A DNA stretch of 37,877 bases, from positions 1 through 37,877 of the IMG/VR virus record IMGVR_UViG_3300044712_000122; one strand, written 5' to 3'. The DNA is from a virus. Both the position numbers and the translations under genes were made by a program. Positions 12,300-20,236 of this stretch are shown here, in pieces. The notes below the pieces were generated by a model. That model saw only the letters and a program-made list of their open reading frames with translations, did no database searches and was not told where the DNA came from. Numbering within the stretch: position 1 is the stretch's first letter; each line of letters opens with the position of its first letter.

Positions 12300-13742
12300 A
12301 TGATTACAGAATATAACATCGAAGTACAAAAATTATTTTTGCGGATGATGGTAACAAACGCAGAGTTGTATACCAGAGTTACAAATATTATGAATCCGCA
12401 AAACTTTGATAAGTCACTGAGACCAATAGCAGAGTTTTTCAAAGAGCATAGCAACACATATAAAGTACTTCCCGATCCTGCACAGATCAAAGCAACTACT
12501 GGTATTGATATTGATCCGGTAGAAAATCTTAACGACGGTCATAGTGAATGGTTCTTGGATGAGTTTGAGAAATTCACTAAACGACAAGAACTTGAACGGG
12601 CAATTCTTAAGGCGGCCGACCTGTTAGAAAAAGGTGAGTATGACCCAGTTGAGAAACTAATAAAAGATGCAGTACAAATCAGTCTACAAAAAGATATGGG
12701 CACTGATTACTTTGCTGATCCTAGAGGTCGTTTGATGCAATTAAAATCAAACAACGGACAGAACAGTACAGGCTGGCCATGCATGGATCAGAAACTCTAT
12801 GGTGGTTTCAATAGGGGTGAATTACAAATCTTTGCAGGCGGGTCAGGCTCAGGTAAGAGTTTGTTTATGCAAAACTTGGCTGTTAACTGGACTCAGGCAG
12901 GATTGAACGGTGTCTATATTACACTAGAACTTAGTGAAGGTCTGTGTTCTATGCGTATTGATAGCATGATGACCGACACCAGTAGTCGAGAGATTTTCAA
13001 ATCAATTGATGATATTGAAATGAAGGTCAAAATGCTACAGAAAAAAGCAGGTAAATTGCGTATCAAGTATATGCCTGCACAGTCTACTGTGAATGACCTA
13101 AGAGCATATTGTAAGGAATTAGAAATACAGACGGGGTCGAAGATTGATTTCTTGTGTGTCGATTATCTAGACTTATTGATGCCTGTCAGTGCAAAAGTCA
13201 GCCCAAGTGACCTGTTCGTCAAGGACAAGTACGTTTCGGAAGAATTACGTAATTTAGCGAAAGAACTTAATGTTTTATTTGTCACAGCTTCGCAGCTTAA
13301 CCGTTCAGCGGTCGAAGAAATTGAATTCGACCATTCGCATATTTCAGGTGGTATTTCAAAGATTAATACTGCGGATAATGTATTTGGTATCTTTACTAGT
13401 CGTAGTATGCGTGAGCGCGGTCAGTATCAACTTCAACTTATGAAAACCCGTAGCAGTTCGGGTGTTGGTCAAAAGATCGAATTAGCGTTTGATCTGGAAA
13501 CATTGAGAATTACTGATCCTAATCCTGAAGGAGATCAGAATAGTTATAGGCCTAGTAACCCGCAGCCCAGTCCCAACGACATTATGAGCAAGTTAAAAAC
13601 AACGTCAATTGTCACAGATTCGACAAATGATAAAATACATACGGAAGTGGATCAAGTGAATAAAACAGTTAAAGTAGACGTTAAGGGTGCAAAGTTGAAT
13701 TCTTTGCTGTCTAGTATTAAAGCCCAAAACATGAATAAGTGA
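12300..13742 (+). CDS. 41: replicative DNA helicase, T4 gp41 type (DnaB/RecA fold)
   Basis: 480 aa; T4 gp41 has about 475. An N-terminal helical domain (1-130) is followed by the RecA-type motor: Walker A GSGSGKS (181-187), catalytic-Glu region YITLELSE (about 206-213), Walker B FLCVDYLDLL with D288, sensor region FVTASQLNRSA, and an arginine-finger-type segment near MKTRSSSGVG. The hexamer unwinds the fork 5'-3' and activates primase. The last about 80 residues are polar and probably disordered, contacting primase or loader. SD AAAGG. The stop codon overlaps the late motif of the next gene. Confidence 0.95.
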   Translation: MITEYNIEVQKLFLRMMVTNAELYTRVTNIMNPQNFDKSLRPIAEFFKEHSNTYKVLPDPAQIKATTGIDIDPVENLNDGHSEWFLDEFEKFTKRQELERAILKAADLLEKGEYDPVEKLIKDAVQISLQKDMGTDYFADPRGRLMQLKSNNGQNSTGWPCMDQKLYGGFNRGELQIFAGGSGSGKSLFMQNLAVNWTQAGLNGVYITLELSEGLCSMRIDSMMTDTSSREIFKSIDDIEMKVKMLQKKAGKLRIKYMPAQSTVNDLRAYCKELEIQTGSKIDFLCVDYLDLLMPVSAKVSPSDLFVKDKYVSEELRNLAKELNVLFVTASQLNRSAVEEIEFDHSHISGGISKINTADNVFGIFTSRSMRERGQYQLQLMKTRSSSGVGQKIELAFDLETLRITDPNPEGDQNSYRPSNPQPSPNDIMSKLKTTSIVTDSTNDKIHTEVDQVNKTVKVDVKGAKLNSLLSSIKAQNMNK

Positions 13743-13748
13743 TAAATA
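13741..13748 (+). promoter_or_regulatory. late promoter motif
   Basis: GATAAATA followed by CT, overlapping the helicase stop codon; it would start transcription near 13754, ahead of ATG 13768. Confidence 0.5.
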
Positions 13749-13767
13749 CTAGTAGGACATCTTCATC

Positions 13768-14013
13768 ATGCAAAGAAAAACACGCAGCCTATTAGAAGAA
13801 CTAGAGGCGATAGGAAATAACCGTGATACTTCTCACGTTGTTGAAAGCCGCGCCCATAACATAATCACTAGTGCGATAAATTTGCTCGAAATGATTAACA
13901 AACATTACGGTGAAGAAAAAGCACAAATTTTAGAGAAAAAATTATTAAGTGCAATCAAAGCCCGAGACCAATCGAGGTTTAGCAAAAGTCTAAGGAAAAA
14001 AGATGAGAGTTAA
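13768..14013 (+). CDS. small helical hypothetical protein
   Basis: 81 aa. All-helical and charged (RSLLEELEAIG, HVVESRAHNIITSAINLLEM, KAQILEKKLLSAIKARD). No catalytic motif. It overlaps the next gene by 11 bases and is preceded by a late-type motif, so it may be a minor head-associated or assembly protein. I do not recognise the function. Confidence 0.6.
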   Translation: MQRKTRSLLEELEAIGNNRDTSHVVESRAHNIITSAINLLEMINKHYGEEKAQILEKKLLSAIKARDQSRFSKSLRKKDES

Positions 14014-14695
14014 TGAGTTTGTTTCTGAAGGTATTGCTGACAGTATCCGCGGTAGCATGTATCGTAACCTAGGCATCGGTGGTGTTGAAGGTAATGAAAT
14101 TGCAGCAAAAAATAACTTTGTCAACAGATTCAAGCAACAAATCAAACTAAATCAAAAAGCGGGACAAAAAGCAGGCGGATTTTCTAGCGCAGACTTGCAG
14201 CAAATGGTAGATAGCTATCTTTCTCAGTATGGGTGGGTAGCTAATTCGCAAGATAGAGTTGCTATCTCAAAATTTATTGAAGCAGGCGACATGGATGCAC
14301 TCGCTAATCAGATGTATCTAGTTGGTAGTAAACAAATGCGTGACCCTAAAACAGGGGCATCAATAGATCCTAGTAAATTAGGTGGAAATCAAACAGGCTC
14401 AGGTGCGGCCCCCGATGCCCCGCAATTAAGCAGTACTACCCAGTCAATCGTATCACAATTGAGCAAAATGACCGGTAAAGAGAGTCTAGACGACCTAGAA
14501 CAAATCACAAAGCAAGCTATGCAAAGACTATACAAAATGAGTCCAGCAAGATATCAAAAACTCTATAAAGAGATTATGACAGGACAATCCTCAAAGCCTA
14601 CGATGACTGTTCCTGCTAAAGGATCTCCGGAAGACTTTGCTGCAAGACGCTCATTAGCTGCGCAAAAAGCGCAGTCTATGATGGTTCCCAAGTAA
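14003..14695 (+). CDS. hypothetical head-associated protein with CTS-like N-terminus
   Basis: 230 aa. It begins MRVNEFVSEG. T4 internal head proteins begin MKTYQEFIAE (the capsid targeting sequence, cut by protease gp21 after IAE), so the shared M-x(3-4)-E-F-x-x-E pattern is suggestive. The body is Q/S/A-rich and helical (FKQQIKLNQKAGQKAGGFSS, SSTTQSIVSQLSKMTG, PARYQKLYKEIM). The late promoter and neighbouring scaffold-like genes fit a place in the prohead core. This is an inference. Confidence 0.5.
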   Translation: MRVNEFVSEGIADSIRGSMYRNLGIGGVEGNEIAAKNNFVNRFKQQIKLNQKAGQKAGGFSSADLQQMVDSYLSQYGWVANSQDRVAISKFIEAGDMDALANQMYLVGSKQMRDPKTGASIDPSKLGGNQTGSGAAPDAPQLSSTTQSIVSQLSKMTGKESLDDLEQITKQAMQRLYKMSPARYQKLYKEIMTGQSSKPTMTVPAKGSPEDFAARRSLAAQKAQSMMVPK

Positions 14696-14732
14696 AAATT
14701 CTACCCAAATACCATATTTTTTTTCGCAGAGG

Positions 14733-14740
14733 CATAAATA
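14733..14740 (+). promoter_or_regulatory. late promoter motif overlapping a long inverted repeat
   Basis: CATAAATA. It overlaps the left arm of an inverted repeat: TAAATGT-A-TGAATC (14739-14752) against GATTCA-A-ACATTTA (14758-14771), 13 pairs with one A-A mismatch, just before the AAAAGG SD of the gene at 14786. A late transcript from about 14746 would keep only the inner TGAATC/GATTCA stem at its 5' end. Confidence 0.65.
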
Positions 14741-14785
14741 AATGTATGAATCTATATGATTCAAACATTTAAAAGGAAATTTATC

Positions 14786-15154
14786 ATGGCTATCCAAACT
14801 AAAACACACGGTGACTATCAACCAGTAATGAACTATGATTCACGTGAATATACAGTTGGTTCTTTGAACGCTGTTACTTCTGCTGTTACAGTTCAACCTC
14901 AAGGTCCTAAGCTAGACTTCTTCACAGTTACAGCTACTGGTGCTTTGACTGGTGCACAAGTCAACACAATCGTTCAAACTCTACAACAACTAGCAGTTGT
15001 TTACTTGTATGAGTACACCGATACAACAAACGACACACTAGCAGTTGCTGTTTACCCAACAGCAGCATGGACAACTGGTGCAATCGATACAGCAATTGCA
15101 GCAGCAGGTATCTCTGGTACAACTACTACAGCTTCTGCTACATTCACAAACTAA
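14786..15154 (+). CDS. probable abundant virion protein (Ala/Thr-rich)
   Basis: 122 aa. Start at ATG 14786 after an AAAAGGAAA SD; an in-frame start at 14756 lies inside the hairpin. A beta-rich protein with many A, T and V (LNAVTSAVTVQPQG, FFTVTATGALTGAQ, AAWTTGAIDTAIAAAG). Codon use looks biased (ACA, GTT, CAA). It forms a single-gene unit with its own late promoter, strong SD and a terminator 17 bases after the stop, as expected for a highly made structural protein, for example a head decoration protein. No family recognised. Confidence 0.55.
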   Translation: MAIQTKTHGDYQPVMNYDSREYTVGSLNAVTSAVTVQPQGPKLDFFTVTATGALTGAQVNTIVQTLQQLAVVYLYEYTDTTNDTLAVAVYPTAAWTTGAIDTAIAAAGISGTTTTASATFTN

Positions 15155-15170
15155 TCTAATTTAGTTTAGT

Positions 15171-15199
15171 AAAAACCCGAGAATTTCTCGGGTTTTTTT
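15171..15199 (+). terminator. rho-independent terminator
   Basis: CCCGAG (15176-15181) pairs with CTCGGG (15187-15192), loop AATTT, preceded by AAAAA and followed by seven T. Strong. Confidence 0.93.
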
Positions 15200-15204
15200 A
15201 CCGC

Positions 15205-15212
15205 TATAAATA
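15205..15212 (+). promoter_or_regulatory. late promoter TATAAATA, five bases before a start codon
   Basis: Exact T4 late consensus. The expected start (about 15218) coincides with the ATG of the next gene, suggesting a leaderless mRNA. ATAACTC (15210-15216) and GAGTTAT (15220-15226) would form a hairpin with the start codon in its loop in any longer transcript. Confidence 0.7.
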
Positions 15213-15217
15213 ACTCT

Positions 15218-15676
15218 ATGAGTTATAAGATTAGGTGCTACACTCTGTTTGATATCGCACAGACTAATTTAGTTAGTCGAAAACCTCCCATCGACCTAAC
15301 TGACGAACAGAAAAAAGAATGGCAAACTAACAGAAATTCTCAACTAAATTTTGATACTATAATTCAGGTTATTTCTCTACGAAGTCAGCCAGAAGAAATC
15401 ACTGGTATCACTAAACAGAATGTCAACTTTAAAGAGTTTGATAATTTTGGGTTTTTATTTGAGGACGAAGAAGATCAGCCTTGTTGGAATTTTGAGTTTA
15501 CTATATCACATGCAAAAGTATTTGATGACGGTATCTCAGAATTAGGAATGTTATACAGTGACTGTGAAGGAGTTCCTATGATTAGAACAGGTAGAGAATG
15601 GAAAAAACTTCCAGACTTTCTCGACACTACCCCTGAACTAAAAAACATTTATTTTAAGGTCATTTCATATGAATGA
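15218..15676 (+). CDS. hypothetical late protein
   Basis: 152 aa. It begins MSYKIRCYTLFDIAQTN. An acidic, mixed alpha/beta protein (ITGITKQNVNFKEFDNFGFL, DDEEDQ region, WNFEFTISHAKVFDDGISEL). No motif identified. No SD is visible because the late promoter ends five bases before the ATG. It overlaps the next gene by eight bases. Late expression and position between probable head genes suggest a virion or assembly role. Confidence 0.6.
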   Translation: MSYKIRCYTLFDIAQTNLVSRKPPIDLTDEQKKEWQTNRNSQLNFDTIIQVISLRSQPEEITGITKQNVNFKEFDNFGFLFEDEEDQPCWNFEFTISHAKVFDDGISELGMLYSDCEGVPMIRTGREWKKLPDFLDTTPELKNIYFKVISYE

Positions 15677-16142
15677 ATCACACATGTTTGATATCTTAAA
15701 AAAAATTTTAAGCGACCAATCCGTCAAGCAAATACAGAGTATTCTAGTGATTGACAATCCCGACGGGTATGAATTATTTGGAGAGTACTTGATACGCAAG
15801 AACAATTCAGGATACACTGTTGAGAAATACAACACCGATCTAAATGAACACTTTTACAATTTAAAAAATGCTGTTATATGGACTACCTTGTATTATCGCA
15901 ACATGATAGACAAAGCCAAACGAATTGCGGCTTTGGATTCTAGCTTAGAGGGTGCTTTAACGGAAATCAAGATCCAAACAGAACTGTCTAGGAAAACAAA
16001 AGATTTGACGTTTAAGTCGGTATACGTGGCTAAACTGATGGAAGCAAAGTCTAAAAAGGTTGCTATTTTAAATGAAATTCAGGGCTATGAGTTGTCAGTG
16101 AAGAACTGGCAATACAGAATGTATAGACAACTTTCGACCTAA
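15669..16142 (+). CDS. hypothetical helical late protein
   Basis: 157 aa. It starts within the end of the preceding gene (ATATGAATGA), so translation is coupled. Mostly helical with many charged residues (MFDILKKILSDQSVKQIQSI, LEGALTEIKIQTELSRKTKD, YVAKLMEAKSKKVAIL). A chaperone or minor structural role is possible. Not recognised. Confidence 0.6.
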   Translation: MNESHMFDILKKILSDQSVKQIQSILVIDNPDGYELFGEYLIRKNNSGYTVEKYNTDLNEHFYNLKNAVIWTTLYYRNMIDKAKRIAALDSSLEGALTEIKIQTELSRKTKDLTFKSVYVAKLMEAKSKKVAILNEIQGYELSVKNWQYRMYRQLST

Positions 16143-16157
16143 AATAATTTACAAAAA

Positions 16158-16165
16158 GATAAATA
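16158..16165 (+). promoter_or_regulatory. late promoter motif
   Basis: GATAAATA, 27 bases before ATG 16193; weak SD (CTAGGA) between. Confidence 0.55.
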
Positions 16166-16192
16166 TATAATAAGTATCTCTAGGATAAAACT

Positions 16193-16927
16193 ATGAAACT
16201 AACAGAATTTAACGCAAAACCAACTCAAGTTGCTAAGAAGGCTCTAAAAGAGCACTTCAACACCGATATCAAACTAGACACCATGAGTCTGTATGATACA
16301 CAGCGTATGATGCGCAAAGTAGGAAACTTGATGAATGAAATGCGTCAATCTAGCAATGGATTGAACACTGAAAAGAATCCAGCTTACTTAAAGCTAGTAT
16401 TCATGGAGCAAGCATTAGCACATCACTATGGTGAACTAAAAGCTCTTCCAATGTACAACACTCGTATGGTTGTAGAGAACGAAGAAGTTGAAAAGTCACA
16501 AGTTATTCTTGCTGCACAAGAAATGGTTGACAGTCTACAGAAGATGGTCGAACAAGTTTCTGACATGCTAGTGAAAGAATTACCTGCAGTTGTTGACGGT
16601 GTTAACAGCGAAGTCGGTACAGAACAAGGTGAGCAATTCAACACTACCGTTAGCGAAGCATTGAGCGCACTACAAGGTGCATTGACTCAAGCTAAGGCTG
16701 GTATTCAAGGTGGTCTAGGTATCATCACTGGTCAAGGTGGCGGCATGGCTGACATGGGAATGGGTGCTGACATGGGAATGGGCGATGAAGAACCATTAGC
16801 AGATATGGGCGACGGTGAAGACATGGAAGACTTAGGTGGTGAACAACCTGACGCAGAGCTTCCTAACTTAGCTGCTGAACCCGATGAAGATGAAACCGTT
16901 GCTGGTGTAGGTCGTTCAGTACGCTAA
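16193..16927 (+). CDS. probable prohead core/scaffold-like acidic protein
   Basis: 244 aa. It begins MKLTEFNAKP, a start like that of its neighbours (MRVNEF, MRIFEF). Long helical middle (VEKSQVILAAQEMVDSLQKM, then VSEALSALQGALTQAKAG), then Gly/Met repeats (ADMGMGADMGMG) and a very acidic tail (DEEPLADMGDGEDMEDLGGE). Length, helicity and acidity fit a T4 gp22-like scaffold or core protein, but no specific motif proves it. It has its own late promoter. Confidence 0.5.
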   Translation: MKLTEFNAKPTQVAKKALKEHFNTDIKLDTMSLYDTQRMMRKVGNLMNEMRQSSNGLNTEKNPAYLKLVFMEQALAHHYGELKALPMYNTRMVVENEEVEKSQVILAAQEMVDSLQKMVEQVSDMLVKELPAVVDGVNSEVGTEQGEQFNTTVSEALSALQGALTQAKAGIQGGLGIITGQGGGMADMGMGADMGMGDEEPLADMGDGEDMEDLGGEQPDAELPNLAAEPDEDETVAGVGRSVR

Positions 16928-16928
16928 T

Positions 16929-17258
16929 ATGAGAATATTTGAATTTGCAGGAGATAACCCGCTAAGTATCAAACTTGCGGCAGTCGCCAAACAACTTCAA
17001 GACCGCGTAGAAAAAACTGGTCAGAGCATTAGTACTGACCAGTTATTAAATTTTCTAAGACAAAACGATATTATTCTTGACAAGCCGGATCTTTTTGACA
17101 TTGTTCAAAAAGAACCATTAAAGAACATCATCAAAAACGTTAACAAGGATGAAGTTACGTTTGTAGGTCAAGAAGATGAAGATGATATGGCACTAGATGC
17201 TAAGCCAGACGAAGCAGAAAAAGTTCGTCAGCAAATGGCTAAATCAGCAATGAAGTAA
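16929..17258 (+). CDS. hypothetical head-region protein
   Basis: 109 aa. It begins MRIFEFAGDN, sharing the M-R/K-x-x-E-F start of nearby head-region proteins. Helical domain (IKLAAVAKQLQDRVEKTGQS, STDQLLNFLRQND) and acidic tail (GQEDEDDMALDAKPDEAE). One base separates it from the preceding stop. A terminator follows, closing the operon that starts at 16158. Confidence 0.5.
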   Translation: MRIFEFAGDNPLSIKLAAVAKQLQDRVEKTGQSISTDQLLNFLRQNDIILDKPDLFDIVQKEPLKNIIKNVNKDEVTFVGQEDEDDMALDAKPDEAEKVRQQMAKSAMK

Positions 17259-17266
17259 CCAAAGAG

Positions 17267-17302
17267 ATTGTACTATGTAGAAATATATAGTACAATTTTT
17301 TT
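17267..17302 (+). terminator. rho-independent terminator abutting the next start codon
   Basis: ATTGTACTAT (17267-17276) pairs perfectly with ATAGTACAAT (17287-17296), followed by seven T. The next ATG (17303) comes directly after the T run, so no SD is available there. Confidence 0.85.
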
Positions 17303-17989
17303 ATGTACATTCCTAACAAATTTAATTATCAGCCCATCAAAAGAATAGACACTCCTGAAGGTCGTAGATATGCTACCCCCGATGGTCAAAAACTTCCTAG
17401 TGTCACCACGATTCTGTCAACAACAACTCCCAAAGAAAAGATCGAAAAACTAAATGAATGGCGCAAAGCCGTCGGCCACAAGAAAGCACAAGAGATTACT
17501 ACTGAGGCTGCGGGTCGTGGCACACGAATGCACAAATGGATCGAAGATTATATCAAAACAGGACAGTTAGGTACACCTGGTTCTAATCCCTATTCTGTGC
17601 AAAGTCATAAGATGGCTCAGACTATTATCTATCAAGGTCTGAGCAAATGTAATGAGTTCTGGGGCACAGAAGTTCCTCTATATTTCCCCGGGGTCTATGC
17701 AGGAACTACTGACTTAGTTGGGGTGCATGACGGTGAGGAAGCAATCATGGACCACAAGCAAACAAACAAACCCAAAAAGCGTGAGTGGATTGACGATTAT
17801 TTCATTCAGTTAGCAGCTTATGCTACAGCACATAACGAAGTTCACGGAACAAAAATACGTAAGGGTGTGATTTTTATGTCAGATCCTAATGCATTGTACC
17901 AAGAATTCATTATTGAGGGAACAGAATTCGATTCTTGGGTAGACAAGTGGTATAGACGTTTGGAACAGTACTATACCCAGTTCGTGTAA
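17303..17989 (+). CDS. PD-(D/E)XK exonuclease (MGME1-like)
   Basis: 228 aa. Motifs in order: PSVTTIL (32-38), GRGTRMHKWIEDYI (71-84), YAGTTDLVG with D137, EEAIMDHKQTN with D150 and K152, and DDYFIQLAAYA with Q169. This is the RecB-type nuclease layout of single-strand exonucleases related to mitochondrial MGME1, common in T4-like phages of water. Likely role: DNA end processing in recombination or repair. The start lies at the end of a terminator T run with no SD or late motif; how it is transcribed is unclear. Confidence 0.88.
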   Translation: MYIPNKFNYQPIKRIDTPEGRRYATPDGQKLPSVTTILSTTTPKEKIEKLNEWRKAVGHKKAQEITTEAAGRGTRMHKWIEDYIKTGQLGTPGSNPYSVQSHKMAQTIIYQGLSKCNEFWGTEVPLYFPGVYAGTTDLVGVHDGEEAIMDHKQTNKPKKREWIDDYFIQLAAYATAHNEVHGTKIRKGVIFMSDPNALYQEFIIEGTEFDSWVDKWYRRLEQYYTQFV

Positions 17990-17993
17990 CTGC

Positions 17994-18001
17994 GATAAAT
18001 A
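17994..18001 (+). promoter_or_regulatory. late promoter motif in an inverted repeat covering the next ATG
   Basis: GATAAATA. ATAGTATAATC (17999-18009) is the exact complement of GATTATACTAT (18017-18027); the right arm contains the first two bases of ATG 18026. A late transcript (start about 18007) loses the left arm. Confidence 0.75.
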
Positions 18002-18025
18002 GTATAATCAAACTAAGATTATACT

Positions 18026-19258
18026 ATGGCTATCGTACAAATTTCCAAAATCATTCACAGAACAGGGTCTTATGCTGACTTACCTCAGTTAGACACTGGA
18101 GAAATAGGTTTCGCTACTGACGAACAACGTGTGTTCATCGGTAATGATCCAACTATTGTTCCCCCTGTTGGAGTAGGTGCAACTACTCAGACTGAGATTC
18201 TTACTGATGCTAGTCCATTAGACTTTTCTAGAATCAACGGTGCAAGCAACTCTGTCATGAACATGGCTAATGTTCAAACAGGTGACATCATAGTTGCTAA
18301 TTACAATTCAAGTTTCAGTGGGTATGCTTGGGAAAATTGGAAAGGCAATCTACTAACTGGAAGTACAGGTAACGCTAACGTCAAAGTTAGTCTAGGTTCT
18401 GCTTCCAACTTGAAAATATCCGGCGGTGTAAACGGATTTGTTTTACAAACTGACGGCACTGGTAATTTAACTTGGACTACTAACGGTACACTATCGTACA
18501 AGATTGCCAATATTTCTCCTGCTAACGTTTCTAATTTTGCACAAGGCACGATCATTACCACATCAACCCCTCATTATTTTGGTACTAGTGTGTCAGTTAC
18601 GATCAGTGATGTTCTACCTTCTGTTACTGTTGGATCTAGTGTTCAGACCGCAGGAGTAAACGGGACCAATCAGTTTTATATAAAGAGATTGTCCGCTAAC
18701 ACATTTGCTATATACGATGAATCCAACGTTGCTAGTGCTACTGCTATTGTTCCGTATAACCCACTATGGTCAGGCTATACTGCAAATAGCGGTGATGTTA
18801 TAGGACAGATTTCTCCGACGGGAAATGCTGTACCTGGTGGTTCGAACACTCAAATTCAATTCCAGGACACCTCGGGCGCATTCGGTGGTTCAGCTAACTT
18901 AGTATTCAACAAAGTTACTAACGTACTCACAATCACTGGTAATACCAATTCTACTAATTTTAATGGAAATTTTTATGGTAACCTGAATGGTGTAATTGGT
19001 GCAACTTCTGCAAATTTAGCGACATTTAGCAGTGTTACAGTCAACAACAATGCTAATGTTGCAGGTAATTTAGATGTAGGAAACACTGTAACTGCTGACA
19101 AAGTTAATACTGGTGTTGTTATGCAACTTGCAGTATATGCTAATGATTCAGCAAGAGATACTGCTATTCCTTCCCCGGCAGAAGGTATGATGATATTCAA
19201 TCAAACCAATGCTAAGTTTCAAGGGTACGACGGAACAGACTGGGTAGATTTAAACTAA
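18026..19258 (+). CDS. tail-fibre-like virion protein
   Basis: 410 aa. The N-terminus (IHRTGSYADLPQLDTGEIGF, then ATDEQRVFIGND) matches the common opening of phage fibre and hyaluronidase-like proteins, which read R-T-G-x-x-x-x-L-P-x-L-x-x-G-E-I-G. The middle is G/N/T/S-rich beta sequence with glycine turns (GNANVKVSLGSASNLKISGG). The C-terminus ends PAEGMMIFNQTNAKFQGYDG-TDWVDLN, a frequent fibre closing module. Probably host recognition. Own late promoter with hairpin. Confidence 0.75.
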   Translation: MAIVQISKIIHRTGSYADLPQLDTGEIGFATDEQRVFIGNDPTIVPPVGVGATTQTEILTDASPLDFSRINGASNSVMNMANVQTGDIIVANYNSSFSGYAWENWKGNLLTGSTGNANVKVSLGSASNLKISGGVNGFVLQTDGTGNLTWTTNGTLSYKIANISPANVSNFAQGTIITTSTPHYFGTSVSVTISDVLPSVTVGSSVQTAGVNGTNQFYIKRLSANTFAIYDESNVASATAIVPYNPLWSGYTANSGDVIGQISPTGNAVPGGSNTQIQFQDTSGAFGGSANLVFNKVTNVLTITGNTNSTNFNGNFYGNLNGVIGATSANLATFSSVTVNNNANVAGNLDVGNTVTADKVNTGVVMQLAVYANDSARDTAIPSPAEGMMIFNQTNAKFQGYDGTDWVDLN

Positions 19259-19261
19259 TAC

Positions 19262-19269
19262 GATAAATA
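19262..19269 (+). promoter_or_regulatory. late promoter motif with an unusually long leader
   Basis: GATAAATA. The leader to ATG 19352 is about 77 bases and holds three short stems: ACTCT/AGAGT, GCGG-TCC-CCGC, and GTGG/CCAC with a seven-base loop. The SD is AGGAG. Confidence 0.55.
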
Positions 19270-19351
19270 TCTAATACACTCTTAATTCTGAGAGTTTATG
19301 CGGTCCCCGCCGCGTAGTGGCTAGAACCCACAATTAACTAGGAGAAAACAA

Positions 19352-20182
19352 ATGGGACGTCCTTTAAAAACAAGAAAATATCAACAAGATACAGGCACAA
19401 CAGTTGACTACGGTTTTCCAAACGATGGTACTACCGATAACGACTATAGTAATAATCAACCAGGTATCGTAGGCGGTTATGATAGTCCGACTAGAGTTAC
19501 TGCAACTTTCAGTATGAATGGTCAAGGCACAATCGATGCAGACTCAACATCTACTACAATTACTGGTAATGGCACGGATTTCCAATATTGTGGTATCGAA
19601 GCTGGCTCGCTAATTTATGTAGGAGATACATTATTGGGTGAAGTAGCTAGTATCACCGACGGTACAGAACTTGAACTTGGTGACAATGCAGCAGTAGATG
19701 TTACAGCCGGTACATGGACATTTACACGTGGTCCACGCAACGCATACATCTTGCGTCAAAAAGGTAAAAAGAAGTTTATGATTGTTGATGCAAACGACCT
19801 TCAAGATGAAGGTATTGCTAAGAACAATACATATTTTATCACAAATGCTAGTGATACTGATTGGGTCGCACTAGGTGCAGGTCCAGATGCTGCATATGGT
19901 AAAATCTTTACTGCTACCGCAGATGGAGTAGGTCTTGCAACAAACGGAACTGTTGCACCAGTTATGGTTGCAACATTAGTACAAGCTACACCTGAAGGTA
20001 ATGAGTTCAGTATGGAAGTCTACAACGACGGTGACACATATCAAGCAACTGCTATCACTAACCACTGGGTATCTAGTGACGAAGATGATACGTCTAAGTA
20101 CATTGCTACTATCTTTAATAGCAATGGTGACGTTGATCCTGCTACAGGATACACAATCGTTGCTGTTGAAAACTGGTGCTAA
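19352..20182 (+). CDS. probable virion structural protein
   Basis: 276 aa. It begins MGRPLKTRKYQQDTGTTVDY. All-beta, rich in T, G, N and D (ATFSMNGQGTIDADSTSTTI, LELGDNAAVDVTAGTWTFTR), with one basic loop (RQKGKKKFMIVD). The composition is that of a head-fibre or tail decoration protein. Strong SD (AGGAGAAAACAA), own promoter and own terminator point to high late expression. No named family recognised. Confidence 0.6.
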   Translation: MGRPLKTRKYQQDTGTTVDYGFPNDGTTDNDYSNNQPGIVGGYDSPTRVTATFSMNGQGTIDADSTSTTITGNGTDFQYCGIEAGSLIYVGDTLLGEVASITDGTELELGDNAAVDVTAGTWTFTRGPRNAYILRQKGKKKFMIVDANDLQDEGIAKNNTYFITNASDTDWVALGAGPDAAYGKIFTATADGVGLATNGTVAPVMVATLVQATPEGNEFSMEVYNDGDTYQATAITNHWVSSDEDDTSKYIATIFNSNGDVDPATGYTIVAVENWC

Positions 20183-20202
20183 TCAGTTTTTAGCAAATAA
20201 AA

Positions 20203-20222
20203 AAGCGGCGCAAGCCGCTTTT
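20203..20222 (+). terminator. rho-independent terminator
   Basis: AAGCGGC (20203-20209), loop GCAA, GCCGCTT (20214-20220), then TT; preceded by an A run. A GNRA-type loop on a GC stem. Confidence 0.88.
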
Positions 20223-20224
20223 CC

Positions 20225-20232
20225 ATTAAATA
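20225..20232 (+). promoter_or_regulatory. possible late promoter motif, four bases before a start codon
   Basis: ATTAAATA, less close to consensus. Transcription would begin at about the ATG at 20237. No SD is present between the terminator and the ATG. Confidence 0.4.
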
Positions 20233-20236
20233 CCAT

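Noticed and set aside
19296-19326. tRNA-like segment (GCGTAGTGGCTAGAACCC resembles a D-arm)
   Set aside because: No acceptor pairing, no T-arm (GTTCGAATCC-type) and no anticodon stem at the right distance; better read as leader stems.
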